Assembly: GCA_011800805.1 (NCBI GenBank)
Contig: MPNW01000210.1
Location: 145,962-209,961 of the forward strand
DNA: 64,000 nt
Direction: 5' to 3'
DNA from: Hirudo medicinalis
Lineage: Eukaryota; Annelida; Clitellata; Hirudinida; Hirudinidae
A program made the translations under genes and the position numbers. This document shows, one piece after another, positions 44,101 through 58,100 of this stretch. The notes beneath the pieces were generated by a model. That model saw only the letters and a list, made by a program, of their open reading frames with translations, did not search any database and was not told the origin of the DNA. How positions within the stretch are numbered: position 1 is the stretch's first letter; each line of letters begins with the position of its first letter.

Positions 44101-47100
44101 AACACATTTCTTTGTTTAAATAAGCTATGAAAGTGTCCCATATAACATTTGGAAGAGAACTCATCTTAGAGAGAAGATATATATTTTATATATGTTATAT
44201 ATGTTATATATATGTAAATAATAAAATATAAACATTGTTACTAACTCCTACAAGAATCCCTAACATCATAAATTCTTCAGTCTGCATTTGGAGCCAATTA
44301 AACCATATTTTATTAGCTTGATAAATCAAATGCATATTTATTTGAATTAATGTAATTCATTCTAACTATGCCTTTGAGTTGCCTGGTCTGTAAACATTTA
44401 TTTTGACTTTTTTTTTCAGTTTTGTCAGCCGTGTGGGTGGCACCTAGCCACGCAGAAGCAGCCCCCGACATTTTTTGTTTCGGTTCTGACCGACATCGAC
44501 GCTTATCGGCATTATTGCGCCTGGTAAGCACTCCTGTTGTCAATTCATTATCCGTGGAGTATCTTTTTCCTCTTTATTGAATATTTTTATGGGTTTGGAA
44601 CTGCATTCTCATTTCGCTTCTCATTTCAGTCTAACCTTCAGCGAAGATGTCGTCACGGAAACCGTTTCTAAGGAACGAGCTGATGATGATGATGCTGAGG
44701 AGGAGGGGGTGGTGAGGTGCTCGAAACTTTACGCTCCGAAAAGTCTGGTTCTCGTTTCTAGGCTCGACTGCTTTGAAGTTTTCCGGGTGAGTTGGAGTTT
44801 ACTGGAGAAGGATACGAAATTGAAACCAGTGGCAAAATTATGTCGGATTAATTTATATCAGTTCTTTTGTTTTTCTTTTCTGTCTTTGAGATCTGTTAAT
44901 ATTATCATATTTAAAAAAAAATTCTCCATTAATGTGCCGAGTTTTTTTAACCACAGATCTACTTTTTTGCTTTCTCATGATGAAAATAATGATTTTTTCC
45001 GATGAAATAAATTTCCACTGTTTGTGCTGATGCCTCCGAATGGTTGCTCATGTGAATGAATGGATCGTAAATAAATAAGTAATGGTGATCGGTGATGGAC
45101 AGGTTGTTGCACTTTGTGAACTGAAGATCGAAAGGAAATGAGGCTAAGATACAGAGGAAGTATTTGAGGTTGAAGCCAACCGAACGCGTATTGAGGAGAG
45201 AAATTGATTCCCTCCGTTATTATCGTCTGCTGCTGTTAAACATCAATCCTAATCCATCTCATCTCGTTTTTTTATGTCTTTTATTATTTGCATTCTTGCG
45301 GTGACTTCTTTGCCTTGCATATTTAATGTGATTAATCGATTCAATTTATCAACGCATCTTTCTGCTTCGACAACAGCTACCTCTTATTTTTCAAATTATG
45401 CAAATTATTCACCAGCGCTAATTATTCACCGACTTTCAACTCTTCTAAGGAAGACCATGCTTCATTCGAAATGACCTTTGATGGATTTTAGCTTCAAATG
45501 TTCCATTATTCTCGCTAACAAGCGTCTTGAAAGTATGCGATTGCCTGTGAAACTTTTCCAAAAGTCGAGTCTAGACTCTCGTCTTGAGCTTACTAATTTG
45601 TCTGATGATGATAGCGATCATCACGGTTGAGATGATAGAAAGTAAGAAGGAATTGTGGATTCTTAATGTTTTTTCCAACCGGCTTACGTAAGAGGATTAT
45701 ATAAGATTTCTTTGTGAGCAAAAGTTTCGCCTCGTCAGCTTAGCTAGGTGCATTGTTTCGATTCTACATGCACCATTCAGAGCATTAAGTTCTCATCATA
45801 TCTCGTAGGTCATCAATCAATGCATTGAATGCATTGGGTTGTTTGTTAGTTTTATTTCGCGTGTAATCACTCGAGATTTTGTTCCTCCGAATATCATATT
45901 GCTTCTATGTCTGCTGTCTGAATTTAGTGTACGAGATGATAGTGTAATTTTATTTGCTTTTCAATAGCTTTCAGCATCCCGCAGACAGCTGTGATGGCTG
46001 GAAATATTTTAAAACGACCACAAATAAATCCAATGCCTTGATGCACACGTGATAATGATTAATGATGACACATCCTTAGTCATCGCAGTTGCCAACACAA
46101 TCATCTTTGTTATCAAGAGAGATGACCAAAATAATAGTCTGACATTAATGAGAATAAAAATGAAGGTTATTAGTGATTTTGACAACACCAAGTATTCTTA
46201 ACAGTAATTATGACAACAACAATAATAATAGTATTATAATAATAGCAATAATAACAGTATTAATAATAATACTAATTAATATTAATAATGACGATGATGA
46301 ATGAGGGCAGCAAACATGATTGCTGGTCATAAGTTGGCAACTAAAAGGCATTGAAACTCAAAAGTCTGCACAGTCCTTCAATGCATAACCTGGAGTTCAC
46401 TTCTTTTTTTTTTAACTTGGAGTTCACTTTTTTTAACTTGGAGTTCACTTTTCTTAACCTCGAAGGTCAATAGTAAAAGGTAGGGAGAGATTGATTGTTT
46501 AAACCGACAAGTTTTGAATGAAAGATGGTTTTATTTATTGAGATTCCACCTGAAGGAATAACCTGCAAATTAGATCCTTCCTATTCAAGTGATGAATGCC
46601 TCAATTTAGCGTTTACGTCTGGAAATTATGTTTGTTGCTGCTTAAGGTGATGCTGCTGTTGATGACGATGATGATGACGATGATGATGATATCGATTTGG
46701 TTAGTTGCAATGATGATAATGATGACGATGGATGTGATGACTGGGTGATTAGTATGAAATGATTAATTTTAGAAAGTAGAGTTTTCAATTATGTTTGAAT
46801 GTTCAAACTTGTATCTATCTGTTTCTGGATTCAAATAAGTTCATAATAATACTAGTGTTTGCTTGCGTTCGAGGCCCTACTTTCAACTTGTGATATGAGA
46901 GAGCTGTCATTACGTCTGAATTATTCTCCATTTAACTGCTGTTAGCACCCACTCTTTAAATTTCAAACCATCGTGCATATCATTAATACCTACATTTGTG
47001 ACCACCTTTTTCGGAAGTTTGAGAGTTAGGTCTCTTAAAGTTGACGAGGTGTTTATGGCGAATAGTGATGATAATGATGGTGGCTGTGGTTATGATGATG

Positions 47101-49115
47101 GTCTGTCTTGAAGTGTCTGCACTTGGATGAGGCGCTAATGATTTTGTTTGAAAGCAATTAGCCCCTTTAATTTAAGCTCTAAGCTTCCTTTTGATTCTTT
47201 TCAACCTGTGATTTCAAAACTTATTTCTCACCAATGGAGTTCATTCAGACTTCAAATAAAATTTTTGCTTTGAGACTTTCCTCATTCGTGACACTCCTAG
47301 TTTCTATAAAATATTTTATTTTTCTGTTTCAAGAAGACGGTATGAGACCCTAATGTGTGGCCAAAGTTTTGTTTATTTTTAAAGATAAAATCTTGGTCGA
47401 ATGTACATGTGGACCAACAACAATGCAGCTAAAAATTATTCTCTGTTGATGTTACATGAACAACTTTGTGTGTGTATGAACAAGTATGAATATGCTAACT
47501 TTTTTTAAGTCTTGCCTCTATTTATATGTTTCTAGGGCTGCGTGATTTTGATTGATTACAATTATCTTTGAATCACTACTTCTTTTTTCATAAATATTCC
47601 TCAAATAATCTTACATTTAATCTCAGTCATTTAATAAAACTGGCCCATGATGTGATGATTCTACAGATTCCTGTTTGGTGTGTTTCATTCTCTCGTGCTC
47701 CGTGAAGGCGATAGAATGAAAATATTTATTTAAATTTGATTTGGACCTCCTGGCATCTTAGTTGAAAGTTCATTTTGTAATATTCAAAATTAAGAAAATT
47801 CGAAGCGATCAAATGTCGCTTAAATGAAGGCTCACTCAAGCATTCTGACGAAAGAGAGCAAGTTATTCTTAACCTTATCTGTGAGCTAACAGCTAACAGA
47901 TGGCTACAAGATGTCAAAAAGTAATGTCACACCTTCATTATCATGATGAAATAATGGTCAACGGTTTTTTTTATTCATTGCTATAATTAAATGATTTGCA
48001 TCATTAATGCTCATTAATAAATAGGAAGAATTTACGTTTGTGCCTGAATTTTGGACTCCAATTTGTATCCTGGCTTTGTTATCTTCCTTTCGTTCTAATT
48101 GCATTAATTTTAATTTTCGTTTCGGTAACATGTGCAATTATGTTCTTTTTTTGCTTACACTTTCTCTCCTGAGCAAACCACACAAGTCTGGAGAGAATTA
48201 TTATAGTTGTCGAGGTCTTCAACCCAAGGAAGCATTTATGCCAGAGATGTTGATTGGAACATTTCACACATTTCACATTGAGCACATTCTTTCAAATTTC
48301 TGCTGGTTTTTGAAGATTTCAAAACATTTCTGTTTTTTTTTGTGAATTTTATGTGAGCTCAGAGATGCTATGGAAATGATTTGATATTTTAATTGGCCAA
48401 AAGTTGGAGTCATATTGCATTCGACATTGTTGTGCAATACATTTGGACTTGAAACAATTTATGTATATGTATTAAATTATGCAAAACATGAATTATTAAT
48501 GAATGAATGATTCATTATTAATGAATCAATTATGCCATTTCCATCTTAATAGAATTGCCTGGGCATCATTTATGCAAACTACATTGACAACCTCAACCTC
48601 AACTATGAACTCCTTGTGGGAAACATCTTGGGATCCATTCAAGTACCTGCACATGGTTTGTATTGTATTGTATTGTATTGTGTTGTGTTTGGTTTCCTTT
48701 TGCATTTTTCTTCTATTTTTTTGAAAACTCATTCCAAGTTCTGTCACTCAAGTAGAGTTATTTTAAGTGAGTGAAATTTATTGTGAAGAAGAGGAGTTGA
48801 AAGTTATTTATGAATTTGATGGAGCCACTTTAGAGGGTATTGGTTTTAAACAATATTTACCAATGTTGGTCATACTCTTAAAATTGTTTTCACGTTTAAT
48901 AAAAATGCATTTTGAATCAACCAAACAACCAGAAATATTGAAATTCCTGTAGGGGGACCAGCTGTGAAGTTTTCCCTTGGAGCTGGAGACAGACAATGTG
49001 TCCAATCTTCTTCATGTCCCACACTGCCAGTCTCCAGGACTTCAGTAGCTCTCCTCTTCAAGCAATTAGGTAGCATCTGCCTCCTGTGAAATATTTCATT
49101 TAATTGTCCTTGAAA

Positions 49116-49154
<39 letters not shown>

Positions 49155-52100
49155 ATTAACAAACTTGAAAACATTCTTGGCGTCCATGTTGGCCAAATGG
49201 ACTACGTTCCTGCACACGGGCGGTAATGGCAACATAATGTCATAATGTGTCGTGTTCGAAACCCAGCCTGCACTGCCACAAGCGCCCTTGGGAAGGAGCG
49301 CTACATAAATGAACTACATTTCTTAGCCTCTGATTAGTTTGATATTATTCGTCACAAAAGCACAACTGTTCATGCATGTTGTTTGTATGATCACTCATCA
49401 CCAGTTTGCTTCTCATGGTTAAACGGCAAGCATGTTCTTTATGTTTTTTTGGGGCTTTTTTTATGTATGATGGAAAAAGCTGTGCCACCATTTCTGTAGA
49501 ATGAACTGATTTTTTAAAATTTAATTTCACTTAAAATAAATCAAAATTACACGTGGAAAAATTGCATTTTTTTAGTCTTCCTTAGTGATTTCCTTGGAAG
49601 TGAATTTTCTTTGGAATGGAATTTCTTTTTAAATTTTCGAGTTTTAATTTGCTTTGTCATAAATTCAAGCATTTTATTTACAAGAAATTAAGCTAGCCAT
49701 TTCTCTTCAACTTGTTACTCCTCTTGTCATCTGGTGGCACCAATTATCTGCTGGTGGATGGTTTACATTTTCCTGCCTTTTAATGTCTCTAATAGTAAGC
49801 AGTTCCTGACCTAATGGCTGGAATTGTTTACTGTGAATTTGCAGGTCGTTTCCCTCAATTAAGTTGCTGAAGATAAATTTTTATAATGGTAACAATACAA
49901 ATAATATCAACATTTGTAGTGTTCAATAAGGTTTCATGATTATAACTTAACTAACCTGATTAATAACCTACTTGACAATAAGGTTATCATAATTATTTTC
50001 ATGTTCAGGCATTTCAAATTCATTGACAATATTCTGTGCTGCTCTCTGTGATCACAAGATTCTCTTTCACTCCATGAGCTACTCAAGACTTACTGACTCT
50101 AGTCATGCCCTAACTGCCCTCATGTATCCTCTCAAGTACAGGTTAGAAGAAATATTTTAATAATAATAATAATAATAATAATAATGGTTTATAATTCTGA
50201 ACTTCTTGATTTACTAACATTTACTAGTTGCTCTAGTTTATTATGATAATTATGCATTTATTATGATAATTATGCATTTATTATGACAATTATACATTTG
50301 TTATGATAATTCCTATTTTCCAGCTATGTTTACATACCCCTCGTTCCTGTTGGACTTCTGGAAGTGCTTAGCACTCCGACTCCGTTCATAGCTGGAGTGC
50401 ACACTTCACACAAACCTGATCCTTCTGAACTGGTAGGATAACAATTTGAATTAATTTGATTTATTTTGATATTATATAATTACTTATAATGAAATATTAA
50501 TAATAATAATAATCCAAATTATAAATGTTTTTTAATTACGAATGCTGCACTTTTATTGTAAATGAGTACATTTACATTGTTTCTTAATTATTTATACATT
50601 AGAAATACATTTACCACATTTAATGCCATTTCCCAGCAGATATTAATTCATTCTTTTGTTTTGGTTTTCAAAAATCAATGTTTCTGATGTTATTTTTGCT
50701 TCTGCATGACGAAGTTGAATTCATTGTTGTCGTCTCAATAAACACTAGATTGCATCGTCACATTGTCATTGTCATTGTCACAATCCTTTTTTTGGTGCAG
50801 TCATTACAGATCTTCAACATTTATTTTGTTTTTATTCTGATTATGAATTTCGATGGACTTCAGCTGGATGTGGTGGTGGCCGATCTGGATGGTGGCAGTC
50901 TGAGGATCCCTGACAACATTCAAATACCTCTCATGCCACAGCCTATGCTTGATCGCATGAGGAACAGCCTCCAACAGGTATCCCCACAATCCTTGATCCA
51001 CAATTAGTGCCGATCAATAATTAATTGCATCACTTTTCAAAGTTGATGGAAGCAAAGTTAGAATTATGGCACTGAATTAGTTGATCCTGATGATTGTTTC
51101 AAATGGTTTAAAGGTTGCTAAAAAGATAATTTATTAACGATAATTTATTAAATATAACTTAAAACTTTCATTTTCGTCTCCAAAGTGATTTTTGAAGTCA
51201 TTTGACCTTTGATCTTGTTTTCGTGTACTCCAACTTCCTGAGATATAATTACAATTAATTGTACACTTATTATTATGGTACCAATACATGTTGTTGTTGT
51301 TTTTGTTGTTGCTGTTGTCGTTGTCATTATCATTATCATTATCATTATTAAGGTATTAATATATGTTATTATTGTTGTTGTTGTGGCTATAATTAGCCAT
51401 CATGTCACTGCAAGATCTAGCCATAATGAATCAGAGGTCATAAGTGGATGATGACGATGGCAATGATGAGCTCATGAATAACTTCAAAAATAAATCACTG
51501 TGACTCTGAAACTTTGCAGATCCTCAGACCTGATCTTGGCCTGGCTGATTTGGCTTTTGTGACCTCAGCTTCAAAGCCCTCACAACTTGACTTCCTCGTC
51601 AGTTCACCCTTGAAGTTTTTCTTTCTTTAAGCATTTAAGTGGTGACCCAGATGTGCAATCTGGGGTTGTTTTAAAGTAGGTGATGATGAAGATGGCGTAG
51701 GTGATGGAGATAGTGTTGATGGCAGTGATGATGATGATGATGATGCTATCAACATTCTATTGCCAGTGATGAGGGAAGAAATAAGTCATGTGATGATTTT
51801 AAAATCTTAACGAGAGAAATGTTCGTAAAATATGAATTTGAATTATTATTGACCATGCATTTGTGCTGTTGCTGTTCAATTGCTCGAGTTAAGTATTAAT
51901 TACTGCACCTCAGGACAAGGAGATAAGGGCAGTGTTTCTGAGATTCTTTGGCGAGTTGTTCTGCAGTTACAGGTCCTGTCTCAACCTCATCAGGATACAC
52001 CCAGAACCTGTCATCACTTTCCACAAGGTTTTTCATAACCATCATCATTGTGATCACCATCTTCGCTTCACCATCATCAATATCATCATCGATTTATAAC

Positions 52101-55100
52101 TAACCATTTGTTAATAAAGTTCCTTAACAATTTTAAACTTGGAGTACTTGTGTTGAAAATCCATTTAACAAATGCATGAATGCTGTAGGAATTTGTGACT
52201 GTGACATCAAAAATGCTTTACAACCATGGTGTTGTTGAAAGTGATTATTACTGTGATAGTCTGATGTTGCCTATGATGATGATGATGATGATGATGATAG
52301 TGGTGATGGTGATGGTGATGATGATGATGGTGACGATGATGATGACGACGACGATGAAGATGACGGCATGGAAAATTTTGTGATGACGTTGAGATCATTT
52401 TGATGTTGCATATCTTCCAGGCACTGTTCCTTGGCCACAGAGGTGTGATGGATGATGATTTCACAAGAAGAGTTTTAGAGTCCATGTCTTTCAATGCCTT
52501 CGTAATGGAAAGAGGTCCTCCTTACAGAATCTGCGACATATTTGATGACGTGAGTCATGACAAAACTTCTTGTTGATGATAATGCTGATGATGATGGTGA
52601 CAGTCACATTCCTTATGTGATGATGACTACATTGCTTACAATTTGTAATATTGTCTTTTTTCCCTAGTGGGTTGTTCACACGTTTGCATCTCGTAAACGC
52701 CTCATAAAATACTCAATAGTTCTTAATAAGCTTAACTGATTTATCATTTGAGTTTTTAATTGAAACCACCATCTTCACATCCCTACATCCACATACAATT
52801 ACGTACAAACATATCATTTGTATTATTAGCAGCAGCTCATTTCCACAATGTTTGTGTTTATGTTTATGTTTATGTTTGGACACTTCACCACTCCTGTCTA
52901 ATTTATTTGCCTACAATATGGAGATTTGCATTCAATTTGTGTCTGTAATGTATGCATGCCTACGTGCATGTTTTCAAACAAAATTTTTTTTTTTAATAGT
53001 AACAAAGTTAGATTAAATTTGTGGTAGGATTTATTTTTGAGTTAAACAAGTGCAAATGAGTGCTCGTAATTTCACAGGTTTTTGACAAAATGCAGGAGAT
53101 CCTGATATCCGAGCAGGAGAGTCCTGAGAAGCTCCTGACGAACATCAGGGAACTGGCTGGAAAACTGCACGAAAATGTAATTCACAAAATTCCAACATTC
53201 TACGCCTCCCACCTCATTCAATTGAGTTGAAGATAATTGGGAGATTTTCATTCACAAACAATACTATCATTCTATTTCCTAGACACTAGTTATTTTGATT
53301 AACTGATAAAAATCGACAACAAATAAATTAATAAATTGTAAAATAACCCAGTTAATTATTCATTGGTAATGTTGACCAGCTAACGAACCAAGCTGCAATA
53401 TTGTTGACGTCGTTTTTAAAGGAGAATCCGATCCAACCGCCATTCGTTCAGAAGGTTTCCATGCCGACAGAAGGATCGCATCTCAGAGTCCATCAGCCTA
53501 TCTTTCCAACTTTAGACAGCACCAAGGTTCACGAGGTCATTCAGGAAGGACTGTCCAAACAAAATGCCAAAGCCAGGTATTTTTTCTCTCTTTAATTGCG
53601 TAGTTAAACCAATTCATATTAATTCATATTAATTAGGCTGATAATTAATTGATTTTCCATGGCCATTGAATTGGATGGATGCATCGCGGTGAATGTATGT
53701 TTGGGTGGTTGGACAGACGGATGGATGGATGGATGCACAGATAAGAAATAATAGTAAATGAAGTGTAAAATGTCTGGTAATAAGGCAAAAGAAATAGTTG
53801 AGATCGACAAAAAGGAATACTCATAAAGTTATACTCAATTGTATCAAGCCATCAGACATTACCTGGGAATTGCATTGGGAATTGCTTTGCATAATTTCTT
53901 TGTTCATTCCCTCAGAGCGTCTCCTGCTTGGCAGCAATATCCACGCATCGTTCCGACCGGCACCAGATCGATTCAGTCGCACCTGGACAAGGTTCAACTG
54001 GTGTCCACAAATGCACGCAGACTGGAAGTGCTCAAGAACTGCATATCTTTCATTTTTGATAACAAAATTTCTGATGCCAGGAAGGTGATTTATATATATA
54101 TAGTTGTTTAAATAAGGATTTTCATGTTCATTACTGTGAGGACACATTGTTGTTAATGTTGCTTTCTGATATTACATAAAAAATGATTTATTCCATCAGG
54201 AATGTGTTTGACTTCCACATTCAAGAGTTGTTGAAAGGTCAGGTTCAAATGTTATTGTTGTTGTTTTCCAGATATTCCCTGCAGTGTTGAAGGTGTTGAA
54301 GAGCAAAGTGGCACGTCTGTTGCTGGTGGAGGAGTTGAGTTTCCACGTGAAGAGCAATCGATCCCTACTCGAACATCAGCAGTTCGACTTGGTCGTCCGA
54401 CTCCTCAACTGCGCTCTCCAGGTTCGTTCCTTCTTCGTTCACTCACTCACTCTGTTTTCCACCTTTTTGTTCTGATGAATCTCAGTCTTATTGATTGATG
54501 AGAATGTATCCTTTGGAAGTAATGAAAATTTTTTGAAATGAATGCTTTCATTGATAGGATGCAGCTTGAAATTTTCTAAAAAATACTCTACAAATACAAA
54601 ATACTTTCAGAATGATTCCATCATGGACGAAAGTGGAGTGGCCACTGCCATCCTACCTCTAGCAACTTCATTCTGCAGAGTTGGTTGATGACTTTCACTA
54701 TCCAATTTTGTTGCCAGCAAAAGCAATTAATTAGGAATGAACAATAACAACAACAGTGCAGTCTCGTCATTAAACAAGTTCATTTGGTTCATCTTTCAGA
54801 AACTCTTTACCGGGGTGATACAGTTTGCCTACACCTGCGTTCAGGATCACCCCGTTTGGGGGAGTCAACAGTTTTGGGAAGCTGCATTTTATCAGGACGT
54901 GCAGCAACAGATATGCCAGCTCTACATCAACCATGACAAACTCAGTGCAAGTTTCCATCAAAGCAGAGAGGTGGAGAATGAGATTCGTCTTGGCAAAGCA
55001 TTTTGATTTCTTTATTTCCTTGCATCTCAATTACACTCGATTAGGTTCTCGTCATGCAGAGTTTTAAAAGTTTTCAGTCACATCGCGTCAATAAGCTACA

Positions 55101-58100
55101 AGTTGATCTTGTTGACCTCTGCACTTTTATTTTTTATTATCATGGCTGAGAAGACAAATTTGATTCGATCGACTATTTAAAAAAAATTGATCAAAATTAA
55201 CCAAAATTCCACGACAATCTCAGGAGTTGGAGGGCGATGCCGACCACGGCAGGGAGACCACTCTTCGGCGAAACGACTCGAAGAGGTGGTCGAGTTTGTC
55301 CCTCAATCCTCCCACCATCACAGCCCATCAAAAGTCCATTGCTGCCCTGGAAATTGCAGCAGAACAGGTGATAACAATTTATTATTGGTTATTAATTCAT
55401 ATGTTATTTTGGCTTTTAACGATCTCAAATGCAGCATGTTCTTTGGTATTGTAAGCAAGAATTTATTTCAGCTGTAGACAATGAATTAAGAAATAATGGA
55501 AAAATAAACCATTTGAGTTTGTTTGTAATGTTCGTTAAACTAATGACAGATGAGGGTTTGGCCGAATTTGACCGAGGAAAACAAACTGGAGATGGTGAAG
55601 AACGAAGAGTCGACCGTTTACAGCCAGGCAATTCATTATGCGAACAGGATGGTGTATCTGCGCATACCTCTCGATGCCACCAAAACTCCGCGAGACGTGG
55701 CTGGCATGGAAGGAGAGAGTCTTTCCAGCATGGTCACCAACAGGTTTGGTTTTCCGAGATCGTTATCGAGGATTCCTTTCGGTTCTTTCGGTTGGGACGG
55801 TCGAAATATCTGAAATGAGTACCAAACTCCGTGTGTCCTTGCAGTGCTGCAGACAGTGACAGCATGGACGGTGAGAGCGGTTTCGAGGACCCCGACATCA
55901 ACGAGGTCGGGGCAACGGTCGCCAAGTTCATCCTGAAGTTCATCGACAAGGTATCCGTGGAAAGTGGAGTGTCATCCGAGCACAACAAGTCCCTTCACCA
56001 AATGGTTCCAGGTCTGTGGCCGTTGTGAGATAATGCGTGTTTCTCTGTGTGTGCGATAATGATAATGTTTTATCATGTCACTTTGCTTGAAATGTGTTTG
56101 TTGATGTTATTTGTTTTCCAGGTGTGATTGATATGCACCTGGAGACATTGGAAGCCATTCATCAGGAAATAATGAGACTTCCTCCAATGCCAAAGGTAGA
56201 GGATTGCTTTCCATGAATTAAAACATGATGATGATGATGATGCCAATGACCATGATGGTGATTTTTTTTGTTTATAAGCCGAGAATTTTGAAGCCCGTGT
56301 TGCTGTTGGGTGAAGAGATGGTGATGGATGGCTTGAGGGCATACCTGATCCCTGACGGAAGGGACGAAGGAACGGGCGGAACGATGGGCGGTCCGGCTTT
56401 CATTCCAGCAGAGGGTGCGATATTCATGACGACGTATCGCATAATTTTCAAAGGAACTTCATGTGATCTGCTGGGTTTGTGATGGTTTTGTTTATTGATT
56501 ATTAATCCTTTTGTGAGGATCACTGTGACCAGACTTGAGAATAGTCTGGTGATGGCTTTTATTCTTTATTTCCATACAGTTGGCGAGCAACCAATCAGCA
56601 GAAGTTTTCCAATCTCCTCCCTGACAAAAGAGAAGAAGCTCAATGCTCAGTACCTCAACCACAAGGATCTCTGGGTTCAAGAGGCCATACAATTGAGGTC
56701 ATCCACTTTTCAGGTAACACTTCTCATTTGCTGTATCTGATTATTAATGCCGTTAATTAATTCGAATATTAAAATAAATTGTTGATTGAATTAGATGCTG
56801 AAAGCAGCATTTGATGAGGAAGTAAGTCCAGAAGATATTGAAACACTGAGGAAGTTGTTGGGTAAATTTCGACACCCCTCTAACATTCACATGACCTTTG
56901 CCTTCACCGGGGGTCATGCAACTGCTCGGCCTCTTACCCTTATTGGAAAATCCAAAGAGAAAAATGTCTCCCTCAAGTGAGTTTTTGAAATTTCAGGTTT
57001 TTTAATGAGTTTAACATTTTCAAGATTCATTTTTTAAAATCATTTCCAATTCTATCAAATCTTTTTTGTTTCAGGAATTTTGCAAAGAAAACCTTATTGA
57101 AAACAGCAAGGAAAGCAGGAATAAAGACCAAGGATTACTCTGGGAAGAGGACGCCCAAGTTTCCATCTCCGACTCCTCCGCTCAATCGAAGGTTCATGGA
57201 CTACGATTACGGTGGCACTTTGGGGACCGAGAGTCAGTACGCCATGTTCACCGATGATTTGTCAGGTTGCTTCACGCACGAGAACTTTTTTATCTGGTGT
57301 TTTTGTTTTTTTGTTTACCATTTTACCTTTATCTCACCTGCAGTGATTGATGAGCAAGAAACAAAAGTTCAGGTGTTGAACGACATGAAGAACTTCGAGC
57401 GACTTGCTGAAAGGTTATATTGCAAGGATTTCGCTCGTCTGGGGTTCGGATCCCTCCACACTCCGTCCGCCCATCCGCCGATCAGACCCCGGCCCGACCA
57501 GTTTAGGCTCGCTCTCGTCAACATCAATTCTACTTACGGCGTCTGCCCGAGGTTTACTATTTATTTAGTTTTTTTATTTATTAACAATATTGTTGTAAAG
57601 TTCTGTTACGCTATTACGATGTAATAGTTTATTGTCAATGTTGAATGAAATGCTTTTTTAATTGCTTTGACGAGGTACTTAAACAGTTTGCTGGTTACCA
57701 TGTATCACCTGCTAATGTTGCTAATTGCATTTTAACCTCAGGTATTCTGCATTTATATAACAAATGAATGAACGAACAACTTTTGCAAGTAAAATTAAGC
57801 ATTAAATCCAGTAATAACCACAAGTAGTAAGTTAATTTTGCTCTCCAATGAATAAAATAATATGTTTGATGATTTATTATTTCTATTTGATTTCATTTAA
57901 TTAGATTTTATTCATTTCGCTTGTTTCAACATTTCTTAGCTACCCTGCAGTTTTCCCGGTGCCATACTCAATATCTGATGACAGCCTTCATAAGATTTGT
58001 AGAAGTCACAGGCAGAACAGGTGTCAGGAATGTTGATTTATGATGATTATTATGGTGATTGTTATGGTGATTATTATGATGATTATTATGATGATTATTA

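Larger units (their letters stand above)
42691..52549 (+). other. SBF2: SBF uDENN/DENN/dDENN exons
   Basis: Twelve exons encode the tripartite DENN module: [20 protein letters not shown] (42691-42776), [20 protein letters not shown] (44420-44523), [19 protein letters not shown] (to 44786), [20 protein letters not shown] (48553-48655), [12 protein letters not shown] (48953-49069), [20 protein letters not shown] (50009-50141), [20 protein letters not shown] (50324-50432), [20 protein letters not shown] (50864-50977), [13 protein letters not shown] (51520-51597), [20 protein letters not shown] (51914-52027) and [20 protein letters not shown] (52421-52549). Exon 44630-44786 has an acidic insert ([10 protein letters not shown]). 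The long intron 44787-48552 holds only simple repeats. Confidence 0.9.

Noticed and set aside
48040..48345. 101-codon frame in an SBF intron with hydrophobic stretches
   Set aside because: T-rich intronic DNA yields Phe/Leu-rich frames; there is no homology or splice support.
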